Shown here: piece after piece, positions 23,463-34,103 of the stretch
Numbering within the stretch: the first letter of the stretch is position 1
Layout: each line of letters begins with the position of its first letter
Assembly (NCBI RefSeq): GCF_013426205.1
Contig: NC_089422.1
Span: 5,704,001-5,768,000 of the forward strand
Direction of reading: 5' to 3'
DNA: 64,000 bases
Source of the DNA: Metarhizium brunneum
Taxonomy: Eukaryota; Ascomycota; Sordariomycetes; Hypocreales; Clavicipitaceae
The notes under the pieces: model-generated
The model's database searches: none
Seen by the model: only the letters and a program-made list of their open reading frames with translations
Told to the model about the DNA's origin: nothing
Program-made: the position numbers and the translations under genes

Positions 23463-24413
23463 ATGCAACTCACTGCTGCTGTCTCACTCCTTTTCTATGC
23501 CCTCGGGCTGGCGACGCCAATCTTGGATGAGCCCAGAGAAGTCGGGCCTCTGAGCAATATCAGTCCCCTTTTCCCTCGTGCCGGCACTGGCGATGACAAG
23601 ACTGATCCCATCAAGGCCAAGGTGACCGTTACCAAGGGCAGCAAGAAAGACCCTACCGGTACCGGGGGGAATCAACTCACCTTTGATGTTGACTGCTGGG
23701 CTATTTTGTGCAAGGACGCCCCCAAGGTCTTGTAAGCTACTCGCCTGGCCAGGAAGAACCCCCCCCCTTGTTCACGTTCTTGTCTCTAAATGTCATCTAT
23801 TATAGGCAGCGCGTGGTGAAGAAGAGAGTGACCCAAAACCGTAAGGACAGCAAGGCTTGCCCCTCGCCCTACACGAGGAAGAAGGATCCCGTCACGGCTC
23901 CCGCCAGAAACAACAAATGGGCACAGAGCGACTTTAACTCTGCCGAAGAGTATCCATTCGCGTCCTCCTTGCAGGGCGGAACCGGGTACGTTGCCACATG
24001 TAGCCTCGAGCCGTCTTTCCAGGCCGTCAACTAACCTTATCCGAAGGGCGTACTTGGTTCCTGTCAACGGAGCGTCTCAATCCACTCAGGGAGCTCAACT
24101 GGCCAATCTGTACAGGGCGAATAAGATCCTGCAGTTTGACCCCGAGAGCACGGCTGCTGGAGCCAGCAAAGGGACATGGTTTGAGTTGGAGTTCACCGGA
24201 GAACTGGGGTAAGAAGCTAGAATGATTTTTTGTCCTCGGGTGCCTACAGTCCTAACAACACATAGTCCTTACTGCGACGCCCTCGCAAGAGGCGACACGA
24301 GCGTTTGCGATGACAAGCACGATGCCAGCGGTCCGTGGGGCTTCGACGTGGCAAAGTTTGTCAGTCAGTGGAACGCGGCTACTGGGAAATATGATTATGC
24401 TGGAAAGAACTAA
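23463..24413 (+). CDS. secreted NucA/NucB-type deoxyribonuclease
   Basis: Four exons: 23463-23731, 23806-23985, 24047-24208 and 24266-24413; 252 aa. All three introns are phase 2 with clear donors (GTAAGC, GTACGT, GTAAGA). A signal peptide (MQLTAAVSLLFYALGLATP) precedes a propeptide-like stretch. The NucA/NucB DNase pattern is visible: an acidic pair before YPFASSLQGG (about residues 138-148), then PVNGASQSTQG..L (about 154-167). Known members are secreted non-specific DNases of Bacillus, with fungal relatives in saprotrophs and pathogens. A role in extracellular DNA degradation or competition is inferred. The C-terminal GPWGFDVAKFVSQWN segment is of unknown role. Confidence 0.8.
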
Positions 24414-25603
24414 AGTCCTTCTATAAGTATACTGTAACAAACAGATGCTCAATATGGCATGGGTAGATGGCTCTGCGTGAGCGGTTCGTGGGCGGTGGAT
24501 GGACCGTTGTGAACTCGTACCGTGTTGGAATGTTTATAGATTGCTGAGAAAGAGACATGTACATGTCTGGTATCCTTGGATAGCATAACGGGAGCGAACC
24601 CCAGTTCTCTCCTGCCCTACACGTGGTATCACAGCCATGCCGGCTGCATGCTCCTTTCTGCAAGTGACAATACTCTCTTTGAAAAGGTGGCACGCCCTTG
24701 CATCGCAACATATACGACAAGGCGTATCCCACATGCCAGTAATTGAGCCCGAAGCGAATTTAGCAAGTAGGCAATAGGTTGCGCCTAGTCAGCTGATTTT
24801 AAAGGTTTCAATAATGCCAACGATCCAACCCACCAAAGGCCCAGTGTAAGAGTCCCACGTGGCGATAACATTGAAGTTGGAGTTGAATGTGTATAGCCTC
24901 TCCATGAAATCAGAATATAACGTGTACTATTGATATCCAAGGTCATGGCCCGCGAACCTTGAGTAAAGATGACACAGCTGCACCCTCGCTATAGCAAGTG
25001 AGGACATGGCCCCTTGAGTCGGTGTAGGTGTGGTGCGTTGGTGTCGCGGGGCGTGATTTGATTATTGTAATGGCACCTGGGACTATTGGTAAGGCTTAGA
25101 GGGTAGAAGCCCCTAATAGCTTAGCTATCGGTCTAGGTTCTCTTTAATTAAATCTCTAAACATTAATGGCGGATAACAATGGCATGACAATGACATATCC
25201 CATCACCATGTAACTTTTTGACAGTCAGTCTAGTAGTATAAGCAGTCATAGTCTAGAATTGCCAACACCGACTCGATTGTGAGAATAATTCCACGAGACA
25301 AGGAATAACTAGAATTCTGTAGCTCTCTCACACTTATACTTGGCAACATTTATAAATGAGCAATGTGTTTTGCCGTCACTTTCACTGCGGACAGCAGGCC
25401 AAGTATACCGGATATGACAAACGAAGCCAAATCTAGCTCTTCCCCTATATTCTATCCACAAATACACCCATTATTTACATTGAACCGGGCTCTCTATCTC
25501 AACGCACAAAATTCCCCTATTCCAGTCACGCAAGTCTAACAAGACAAAACGCACTTCACTACCGCAACGCCTCCTCGACCAGCGGCACTAATACCAGCAA
25601 CCG
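24414..25603. other. intergenic
   Basis: The 3' flanks of the convergent DNase and reductase genes. Several short ORFs have no features, and an AT-rich middle section lies at about 25130-25500. Nothing else is recognised. Confidence 0.5.
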
Positions 25604-26736
25604 TTACTTTCTGCCAGTGAGCTCCAAAAAGTGATCCACAACAGAAACAACCTGCTCCTCAAACGTCTTGTACTGAACCCCCAGGACCCTAGTAGCCTTT
25701 GTGCCGTCCACCCTGGCCCCCGTGGCAGACGGCTCCGCGCCGCCGTCAAACTTGAACACGCCGTCCGCATACTCCCCCGGGTACCGCCTCTTGACAATCT
25801 CAAACGACCGGGCAGAGTCGACGCCCCCGGCCTCCGCCGCGGCAGCCAGGAAGTCCTGGTTCCCCGGGACTTTGGGATCCAGCGCGAGCACATGTATCCT
25901 CGCAACGTCGTCGACGTGCACGCTCGCCCCGCGAAGGGGGTATCCGCCCGCGTGGCCGAGAAGAGGGCCGATGAGGATGCCGTTGGTCCCCTTGGCAATG
26001 GAGCCCGCTTCCGTGACGGTCTCGTCGCGGCCAAACACGAACACGGGCATGATGTTGATCACGTCAAAGGGCGGCTTGTGCGCGGATACAAAGTCCCTGG
26101 TGGCCTGGTACGCGAGGGCCTTGGAGGCGGCGTAGGCGGCCAAGTCGTCTGCGAATGGAGGCTGCGTCTCAACGTCGAGGGTATTTTCTGCAACATTGTT
26201 AGGTAGGTATTTCCGCGTGTGTCTGGGGGATGGGGGACCCTTACCGTTGATGACCTCGCCGGTTGCCATTCGGGCGCTGCTCGCAATCGATGCCACGCTG
26301 GCTGTGATTACCACCCGTTTGATCCCTGTCGCCTTGAGCGCGGACTCGAGTATTCCCACGGTGCCCTGGATGGCGGGCCGGATGAGGGAGGTTTCATGGT
26401 CTTGTCCGCTGTTGTCTGGTATCGGAGACGCGACGTGCACAATGTACTTTGCTCCCTTGACGGCTTCGTCGTAGGCCCCGGGGACGGTGATGTCGGGGAC
26501 GATGAAGCTGGTGAGTTGTGGGGGCTTGTACTTTTGCAGAGAGGGCAGGGAGGAGATCCTGTCGAAGCCGGCCTGGTTGCGGACGGCCGCGCGAACCGTG
26601 TACCCGTTTTCGAGGAGCTCGACGAGGGTTTTGAAGCCGATCATGCCGGTGGCGCCGGTCAACTGGGGCTTTGTTAGATACTGTGCAACCGTGTTTGGGT
26701 GCGGAGAAGGCATACCAGGACGATATCTCCAGTCAT
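25604..26736 (-). CDS. extended-SDR ketoreductase (GRE2/dihydroflavonol-reductase-like)
   Basis: Three exons: 26736-26716 (only seven codons), 26662-26245 and 26187-25604; 340 aa. Intron 1 (53 nt) and intron 2 (57 nt, GTAAGG...TTGCAG with CCTAACA branch) are well formed. The conventional first Met in the downstream frame would break the Rossmann motif, whereas this model gives MTGDIVLLTGATGMIG with the NADP-binding GxxGxxG at 10-16. The SDR active site is seen as Ser in ITASVAS (about 133), Tyr165 and Lys169 (YAASK). Such enzymes reduce aldehydes, methylglyoxal or ketone intermediates with NADPH in the cytosol. It is divergent from the Zn2Cys6 regulator at 27358, with about 620 bp shared promoter. 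Confidence 0.88.
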
Positions 26737-27357
26737 TTTGCTTGGGCTTGAAGTTGAGGGGCTGATGTTTAGGGGTTGATGTTGAGTGTATTGTATGGTT
26801 GGGGCAAGACTGGTCTGTGCCTGGATTGTGCTGTGATTGGAGTCAAAGGTTGTAGGAAGACGGTAATCCTAAACTGTTAATAGTGTAATGGTGTCGATGT
26901 GAGAAGATGCTGTTTGTTGATCCGGATTCAACCCCTTATATGCACCTCGAGGCACCAGACGTGATTCCATCACATCCGTGTATTGCTAAGCATCGCCCCA
27001 TTGCATATTTGTGCTCTGCCCATAGGACAAAGCGTACAGCCCGATTATGAAAGCATGGCCGCTAAGAGCAAGCGGAATACTCTTTATTCCGAGTTTATTT
27101 GTGTAACAATGTTTGCCGGAACAATTAGTAATGGCTGGCAGTTGCCGGACGCCACGGCCCACGGATATCCGGCGTTTTTTGCGGGCGAATTGCCGCCGTT
27201 TGTCCGCAAAAGCCCGCAAAAGTCCGCAACGTGCCGCAACGACCATCGTATCAATCTTCCACATTTCCTTGCCCCACTTAATGCCGCAAAAATCCGCAGC
27301 CTCATATCACACCTCTGCTCCCTTTCTGTCGTGACACGAACAAACTCTTTGGTCATA
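26737..27357. promoter_or_regulatory. bidirectional promoter of reductase and Zn2Cys6 gene
   Basis: The 621-bp intergenic interval between two divergent start codons. It contains the phased CCGCAA array annotated separately close to the regulator start. The reductase-proximal half has no recognisable element beyond TA-rich stretches. Confidence 0.6.
27179..27299 (+). promoter_or_regulatory. 10-bp phased CCGCAA array
   Basis: CCGCAA begins at 27204, 27214, 27224, 27234 and 27284, and the variant CCGCAG at 27294. All are spaced by exact multiples of 10 bp, so they would face one side of the helix. An inverted copy (TTGCGG) lies at 27179-27184. CCG half-sites are the classical target of Zn2Cys6 proteins, and the adjacent gene encodes one. 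Autoregulation and control of the divergent reductase are inferences. Confidence 0.5.
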
Positions 27358-29092
27358 ATGCCCGCGAAACACATGCCCCCAGCCTCAGTGTCCCCATACT
27401 CGTGCCTAGGATGTCGCGAGGCAAAGAGAAAATGCGATCGTCTTCATCCCGAGTGCACGCTCTGCACACAGTAAGCAACCCACCCAAGCCGCCATGTACG
27501 GCATCTAACCCAAGACCTCCAGAAAGAATATCCCATGTTCGTATCCCCATCGTCGGAAACGGAGGGAATTACGAAACTCGTCAGAGGCGGCGTCGCCCGC
27601 TGCCGGGAGCAGTGTAGCCAGTCCAGAGTCATCCTTGGCCAGACGCCCAGTGCCAGTGGTGTCGGCAACCGCAGCGAATTTGTTGGCGGAGCGGTTCATG
27701 GATCCGGAGCTGTTTGCGTTTGCGCAGCTTGAGCTTCCCGGTTTGGAAGTAGAGTCCCTTGTGACGGACGATGTGGAGGCCTTGGTTGGAGATGTGCAGG
27801 ATATACAGGCCACCGCTCAATTTTTCTTTGAGACGGTGCACACCTGGATGCCCATCGTCTCCAAGGTGGGCTTCTCGCAATCTCTTATCAGGAGAATGAC
27901 ACACCAGCGGGCCGAGTTCTTCCTGCTGGTCTTGTCAATGAAGCTGTGCAGTTCGCGTGTGACGAATGCCAGGACGAATCTTTACCGGACGGCTCGACAG
28001 CTCCATGCCGACATGGAGCGATCCGGAACCCTGAGCCTTCTGGTGCTGCAAGCTGGTATCCTCATCGCGCTGTATGAGATGGGTCACGGGCTGTACCCCG
28101 ACGCCTACCTTTCTGTCGCGCAGTGTGCTCGATACGGTACCGCGCTCGGGGTCGACAAGACGATTGTCTCGAGGGACCTGGCCGCAACCAAGGTGCCAGA
28201 CTTGGAAGAAGCCCGTCGGGTGTGGTGGTCCATCTTGGTTCTCGACAGGTAAGTCATGTCAGGATCGGGCTCACATCGAGGACCAGCCCTGACGCCACTA
28301 GATTCATGAATCTGTGCGACCCGATGCGCCACCTTGTGACGGCAGACCCCGATTCAACCAGCTACCTGCCCATTGATGACGAGGAATGGGACTCTGGAGT
28401 GAGTGGCCTCTGGACGTGACTTGGCCATGTTGCTGAATCCCTTGTCCAACAGACATCTGGTGCCGGGAACGCATTCACGCTCGGATCCGCCATCAGCCTC
28501 CGCCTCGGCCGGTTTGCGCGCTTCGCCCAAGCCGCGCACCTCCTGAGCCAGGTGCTGCACCAAGTCGCCGACAGGTCGAGCGATACGACGCAGCTGAGAC
28601 GGACCATCTTCTCGCTGGTGAATGTCTCCAGAATCGAGGCCGACATGAGACAGTTGGAGCTCTGTACGCAAATGGCAGTCTGCTACAGGCGCGTTTTTTG
28701 CCCTGACCGGATCGTGACTTGCCATTGACACCACGGGCTAACTGGCACGCAGTGGCATCCTGCTTCTCGACCACCCGACGCTGTTACCCCCGGGGCATCA
28801 ACAGCACGGCGCGGGCGACCTGTCGAGCGAAACCTCGTCGATTCTGCAAGCCGCTTTAAACATGTCGCTACACTTCTCCGACGCCCACATGACGAGATTG
28901 TGCGATTTCATGTCACCGTTCTTATTGTATCTCATGTACAAGGTATCCGCTGTCTGCATGAAGCGCAGCTTGGGCCGGGACTCGGAGTCGTTGGATGCCA
29001 GGAATGCACAGGCGGTGCGCCTTTCGCTCGGGTATTTGAGCCGTCGGTGGCTGGCTGCTGGTGAGCACGGGGAACGAGAGGTCACCGAGTGA
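27358..29092 (+). CDS. Zn(II)2Cys6 transcription factor
   Basis: Five exons: 27358-27470, 27523-28248, 28302-28398, 28453-28688 and 28753-29092; 503 aa. The binuclear zinc cluster is complete: Cys16-x2-Cys19-x6-Cys26-x6-Cys33-x2-Cys36-x6-Cys43, the last Cys being encoded by exon 2. A basic linker (HRRKRRE) follows. The central fungal-specific transcription-factor domain is recognisable by EEARRVWWSILVLDRFMNL and later CYSGILLLDHP. Introns 1-3 are GT-AG. Joining exon 4 to exon 5 in frame needs a GC-AG intron (28689-28752), because the only nearby GT donor shifts the frame. It should be a nuclear activator or repressor of a local pathway, most simply the divergent reductase. Confidence 0.85.
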
Positions 29093-29791
29093 GGATAAGC
29101 TGACGAGTTGTAGATGTTTACTTGTCGCTTTTGAGCCGCCTAGAGGTCTTGTTCATGACGCAGCAGTACGGAAAGATGTTGCCCTTTCGGGCATGTGAAA
29201 CACGAAGACCTTGCGCATAACATTTCAATAATGTTGTTGTACGAGTGGGCTCTATTATCATTGGCCAGTTGGCCGAATCTGGTTAGTAGTCACATGCATG
29301 CATACTATAATACTGCTCCCAATTGGCACATGTGGCTAAAATACCAGACATATACTGCTCCCATTGGAGATTCGCAGTCCAACACTGTCGACGCATTACG
29401 TATGGCCGTGATGATGAAGGAATCGGATGGTGTCTGCAAGGCAAGCCTGCCATGTCCCTCAGAGGAGTGGGTGGCGATGACATTGGGAGGAAACCCAACA
29501 GTGCCGACCCGTGAAGCTCAAGTAGTTGATACGGGGCTAGAGTTCAAGGTCCATGTATGTACTTTGTGCATTTTTCTCTATTCGTCAACTTTTGTGCATA
29601 ATTTTTTGTATGTCCTACCTCGCCTTTACTAAACAGATAAAAATTCAAAGTTTCTTCGCACTACTGGCAATCTCTTTTTTTTTTTTTTTTTTTTTTTTCA
29701 TCCACATTGTCCTTGATGTTGTGCTCGCCCCAAAAGCTATTGACTTCTACCGAGTAAAAAAAAACGGTCCCAAGCGACGACCTTTCAATGT
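29093..29791. other. intergenic with T24 tract
   Basis: The 3' flanks of the convergent regulator and metalloprotease. An ORF of 145 codons at 29195-29632 (+) has no recognisable feature. A run of 24 T lies at 29675-29698, which reads as A24 on the protease strand about 95 nt after its stop. Confidence 0.5.
29675..29698. repeat. homopolymer T24 / A24
   Basis: An uninterrupted run of 24 T on the + strand. Read on the minus strand it is a long oligo-A soon after the metalloprotease stop codon. That gene retains introns, so the run is not the tail of a retrocopy of it. Confidence 0.8.
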
Positions 29792-30691
29792 TCAAATGCT
29801 TGATCTTCCAGCGCATGCCTTGTTTTCCAAATCAAGCACCTCATTCCTGCATTTCTCTGACGCACAAGCCCAAACGGTCGCTGCAGCAAATTCGGCTTTG
29901 CAGTCAACCTGGAATTGTGGTCGGTCCTTTTGACAAAACGACGATAAATTTTGGGACTTGACGTTATCAATGCACGCCTTGTCCGCTTCGCAACTCCGGA
30001 CCATGGCTTTAGGAACTTCGTTGCAGCGTTTTCTCCATTCGTCCCGAGTAATGGGAGCCATATCCCCGTGAATATCCCAGTCGGTCACGATGCCGCCGTT
30101 GTACTCGGCCACGGGATCCTTGCCAGCAACACATTCCTTGCTCTTGAGGGCCTCGAGGCCTCGTCGGCACTTGTCCGTCTCGCAAAGCTTGACGAGCGGG
30201 TCAAGCACATCTTGACACTGCTTGCTGTCTTGTGGTGCCTTTGCGCATCGCGTGAAGAGACTGCCGCAGACCATCTCCTTCTGACATTCGCTTTTCGTGC
30301 ACTGCTCCTGGACCAGCATCGTGGCCTGTCTGCACACCAGCCTCCACTGCTTGCCTGCCTCTGTTTGCGACAGCTTTGGCTTCTGGTCGTCATTCGATGC
30401 GTCAGAGAAGACGCGTCGATCCGCCGCGCAATACCTCTCGTAACTGTTGACAAAGTCCTCCTTGCAAGATTCTGAGTTGCACTTTTCCTTGTAGCGCGCG
30501 AATCGATCCAAGCATTCTCGCTTCGTGGTTGGTGATAACGGGGTGCAAGGCAAGTACGCATTTTCCACCAATTCTGTTGCACACGTCTCATTTTTTTTAC
30601 TCTTGTCCGCTTTACAATCAGTGTACAGGGGAAGGAGTGCAGCTTGGCAATCCTTCTTCCATGATATCTCTGGTACGTTCTTGAACAGGCG
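29792..30691 (-). repeat. six four-cysteine protein repeats (coding)
   Basis: Within exon 3 of the M43 gene the pattern C-x10-C-x(4-10)-C-x(11-12)-C recurs six times. Examples are CLDRFARYKEKC then NSESC, and CQDVLDPLVKLC then ETDKC. Variants are x10 in place of x4 in the first unit, x5 in the fifth, and x11 for the first spacing in the sixth. The units look alpha-helical, each resembling a disulfide-stapled helical hairpin. Confidence 0.75.
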
Positions 30692-31721
30692 AAACCTTTC
30701 CCACAGGTCGCGCATTCGTTTCCTCTGGTCTTTGGTGAACTCATAAAGACAGGAGCTATAAAAATTAGTCTCTTAATACGTGGGACAAGCAAGGCAATGT
30801 GCCGACTGGTCTCTTACGCGGGGCCATAACCCATATAGTTGTGGATTGGGTCCTCTCCTTTATACTTTGGTCCGCGACAAGAATCCAAACCTCGCGTGCA
30901 TTTGTAATCAGGCCGCGCCATGGCAGGCGTATCGTCGATAAAGTCGCCCCCGTCGCAGCCATACTCATGAGGATGCAGGAGACCGAGCCAGTGGCCAACC
31001 TCGTGGACTAGCGTGATTCCCCCGTTAAATTTCGTGTTAGAACCCCCAGGAATTGTTCCAACTATTATATTCACAAGGTCGGCTTCAAGGCCATGGAGAC
31101 CCCACTGATCCGGGGTCAATGCCTCGCCGAGGTTATAGCCCTTGTGTACCTCGCTGACAACAAAGCCCTCGAGTCCCTGGAGGATATAAGCATTGAGAGT
31201 CTTTTGATCGCCTTGACGTAACTGACTTCTCATTGCAAGGCTATCATTCTTCACTGCCCATGTTGCATTGTTGACTCGCCTAATCTTCTTGAGATTAAAA
31301 TGGAACTTGGACTCCTCAAAGGCCTTGTTTAGCACGTCCATCTGGTTGTTCAGCATTGTGTCCTGTGCGTGTTTTGTCTTGTTAGTCGAGTCCTGGACCA
31401 TAAAGCAACCATGTCAGTCTAGCTAGCTTCACGTACACTGGCGAGGGTTTGGTTGTCTTGGTGGGACATGACAACATGCAAGTACGTATCAATGTTGATG
31501 GTTTCGTTTGCATCGATGGAGCGAGTCTTGTGCTGCTGTTCCTTCTTTTGAAGCTCCTCGTGTGCATCCACAAGCTCCTTGGAAGGGTGGGTATTGCCAC
31601 AACGATACACCAGCTCTTCGGCCGCCTGATCCCCAGGAGCTGATGCTGCGGCTGCGGCAATTATAAACGAGGCATGGGCAGTCAATCCCAGCAGCCGAAT
31701 GGCCAATGCGCCTGGCAGCAT
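29792..31721 (-). CDS. secreted M43 metalloprotease with Cys-repeat tail
   Basis: Three exons: 31721-31437, 31392-30818 and 30755-29792; 607 aa. Introns of 44 nt (phase 0) and 62 nt (phase 2) have GT-AG ends. The N-terminus is hydrophobic (signal peptide, about 1-30), followed by a Lys/Glu-rich propeptide. The catalytic zinc motif is HEVGHWLGLLH at about 225-235, followed by the M43-typical Cys-Asp-Gly-Gly and DDTPAM region. The Met-turn NYMGYGPASC spans the second intron. Family M43 (cytophagalysin/pappalysin) enzymes are secreted fungal and bacterial proteases of about 280-320 aa. Here an extra C-terminal region of about 300 aa carries six units with the spacing C-x10-C-x4-C-x11-C. The tail's function is unknown. 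Confidence 0.85.
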
Positions 31722-33233
31722 GGCAAATAAGTGGCCTTTACTTTGAGTAAGAGGAGAAAGAGAAGAAAAGAGAGGATCAACGTTGGGAATCAAAAGAAGC
31801 AAACTGGATAAGTTAATTAATACAAAGTAAAATAGAGGAAAGGAAAAGACAGTTTATATAAAGAGCCCAAGTAATAAGCATAAAAAAAAATAATACACGG
31901 GCATGACTCTTACACGAGCATGACTTTTGCCGCTTTTGCTTGATCGCATGATCTTTGTTAAAGACGCTGATTCTGCCACTTTAGCCGAAAGTACCTGGCC
32001 CTTGCCGACCCAGCAACAGCCAGGTAGACCTTTTCAAGTCCTAAATGCTGGAATACGACAGGCATGCGGTGCAGTGGACGGAGGACAAGGAGTCAATGGG
32101 AATTGGCCAAGAGATACGACGAAGATGCAGATTGTAGTACTGTGAGGCAATAAATCAAGTAGACCTATATCACACCTTTTGCCAGTATTGAGATAGTTGC
32201 TGGCTGACAGTACAAGGACGGTAGTTTTGGTTTGATCTGAAATGCAGGCTTGCAAGCATGATAGCAGAAGACCAACTGCGTCCAACAAGTGACACTGCAT
32301 TAATGGTAATATAGGAGCATGTCAATAAAGTTGGCTACATGGCCTTGCCGACAAAGCGCTTGTGGGCCCAAGAAAGTATACAACCAATTAAAAGTGGTAC
32401 GAGTCATGCCCGTATAGCCAAAGTATTATGCAAAGTAGCCAAAGTATTATGCCCAGTAGCCAAAGCGTCATGCCCGGTAGCTAAAGCGTTATGCCCGTAG
32501 GAATTCCCTAGCACAGCACTATATACGCATAAAAAAGGGACCACTAAACACGCTTCACCCTAAAATTTATTATATTACCTCTTAGCTCTGATCAGGTAAG
32601 CACAGTATTAATTGTAGTGTAAGTTTTGTAGTTTTAGTAAGATATAATATATTGTAAGGCGAATACTCCTATAGGGTACAGCTTTGTACAAGCTAGTATC
32701 GCGGCCGGGCTAGGAGCAATACAAGCTAAGGCTAGTATTAGGCACCGTAATATATATTAGTAGTTTATAAAAAAGCGGAAATTGCCTCTCAACTATTAAT
32801 TTATTACTATTATACGTTATTAGCTTGCAGCTATTATAATAGACTGGCTATACTTGCTATTACACGTATATATTCTTTAAAGGGAAAAAAAATCCTTACT
32901 TAAATGCGTTTCTTATCCGATGATTATCCGGTCCAGGTCTGGGTCGGATCCGTAAGGGCCCTAACCAAGACCCGAGCTTCTAAGCTCGAGTCCGTAACAG
33001 CTACGTACTTTCTTACCCTGGGGAGCTATGTACAGCAACCAGTTGACGTTAGCTGGTGCCACTGTGGCAAGGTTGACAGCCCCACCTGCCCGATCGGGTG
33101 GTCAGGTCCCCTCTGGTAGGTTCTGGTAGGTTCTGGACATGTCGCCACAGCACGAGCAGCTTCAACTGGCATCGGGAGCTTTCCAACTGCCACAGCTCAC
33201 ACGCATCCGAGTACGTCAATGCTGCGTAGCTGA
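31722..33233. other. intergenic, AT-rich with minisatellite
   Basis: The upstream region of the metalloprotease and distal upstream region of the heat-shock gene. It contains a 21-bp minisatellite at 32410-32500 and an AT-rich stretch from about 32510 to 32900. No gene is recognised. Confidence 0.5.
32410..32500. repeat. 21-bp minisatellite, four copies plus partial
   Basis: Units at 32410-32431, 32432-32452, 32453-32473 and 32474-32494 share GTAGCCAAAG(T/C)(A/G)T(T/C)ATGC, followed by a partial CCGTAG. Copies differ at a few positions. The unit does not encode anything evident. Confidence 0.8.
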
Positions 33234-33253
33234 TTTCTAGACATTTCCAGAAA
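33234..33253 (+). promoter_or_regulatory. heat-shock element
   Basis: TTC (33235), GAC (33240), TTC (33245) and GAA (33250) alternate with exact 5-bp spacing. This gives a four-unit element with three perfect nGAAn/nTTCn units and one with a single mismatch. It is about 75 bp upstream of a CATAAAA box (33322-33328) and about 255 bp upstream of the HSP20 gene's main start, as expected for Hsf1 control. Confidence 0.75.
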
Positions 33254-33497
33254 TCAACCACAATGGCGTGTTTTTCTCTAGGCCCCCGCCGACACGGCGT
33301 TTGCTTCATCTCCCTCTCGAGCATAAAATGCGACCGTCATCCCCTCCTCCTCAACCCGAAATCCAACACATCTTGACAAGACACAAAATCACCAACACAA
33401 CAGTTGTATGCAGTGCTTCAGAGCATCTCGGCCCACCGGCATCCTACGAACTCTACAACGCAACATCGTCCCGGCCATCACCACACCACCACGCACA

Positions 33498-34103
33498 ATG
33501 TCCTTCTTCCCACGAGGTTTCTACGAAGCCGACGCTTCATCCTTCACCCCGCTCTTCCGCCTCCTCGACGACTTTGACAGCTACACCCGCCAGGCGGGCG
33601 GCCAGCCCAACGGCCGACGCGCAGGCGCCTCCATCTGGCAGCCCAAGTTTGACGTCCGCGAGACCGACGACGCCTACGAGCTGCACGGCGAGCTGCCCGG
33701 CATGAACAAGGACACGGTCCACATTGAATTCACCGAGCCGCAGACGATGTCGGTCCGCGGCAGGGCCGAGCGCTCCTACTCCGAGGGCACCCCGTCGGCC
33801 GGCCAGATCGAGGACGTGACCGACAAGCCCGCCATCACCCAGGGCGGCGAGCCCTCGCACAAGGCCACCGTCGAGGACGAGGGCGCCGCCGCCGCCGCCG
33901 CCGAGCAGGCGCAGGCCGAGCCCCAGGCGCCCCAGTACAAGTACTGGCTCACCGAGCGCAGCGTCGGCGAGTTCTCTCGCACCTTTAACTTCCCGGCGCC
34001 GGTGCAGCATGACGCCGTCTCGGCTAGCTTCAAGGACGGCATCCTGAGCGTCTCCGTGCCCAAGGCCAAGAAGCCCGAGGCGCGCCGCATCACCATCTCC
34101 TAA
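33498..34103 (+). CDS. hsp30: small heat-shock protein, HSP20/Hsp30 type
   Basis: Intronless ORF of 201 aa from MSFFPRGF. The alpha-crystallin domain begins at about residue 50 (WQPKFDVRETDDAYELHGEL). It is split by a low-complexity insertion rich in Ala and Glu (about 105-145), typical of fungal Hsp30 proteins, and ends with the conserved FKDGILSVSVPK beta-strands. It acts as an ATP-independent holdase chaperone. The frame is open upstream to an earlier ATG at 33408, which would add 30 residues rich in Arg without acidic residues. The 33498 ATG has A at -3; the upstream one has T at -3. A heat-shock element upstream supports stress induction. Confidence 0.92.
   Translation: MSFFPRGFYEADASSFTPLFRLLDDFDSYTRQAGGQPNGRRAGASIWQPKFDVRETDDAYELHGELPGMNKDTVHIEFTEPQTMSVRGRAERSYSEGTPSAGQIEDVTDKPAITQGGEPSHKATVEDEGAAAAAAEQAQAEPQAPQYKYWLTERSVGEFSRTFNFPAPVQHDAVSASFKDGILSVSVPKAKKPEARRITIS

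Noticed and set aside
29195..29632. 145-codon + strand ORF
   Set aside because: Lies in a convergent intergenic region, without domain, signal peptide or splice structure. Could be real but nothing supports it.
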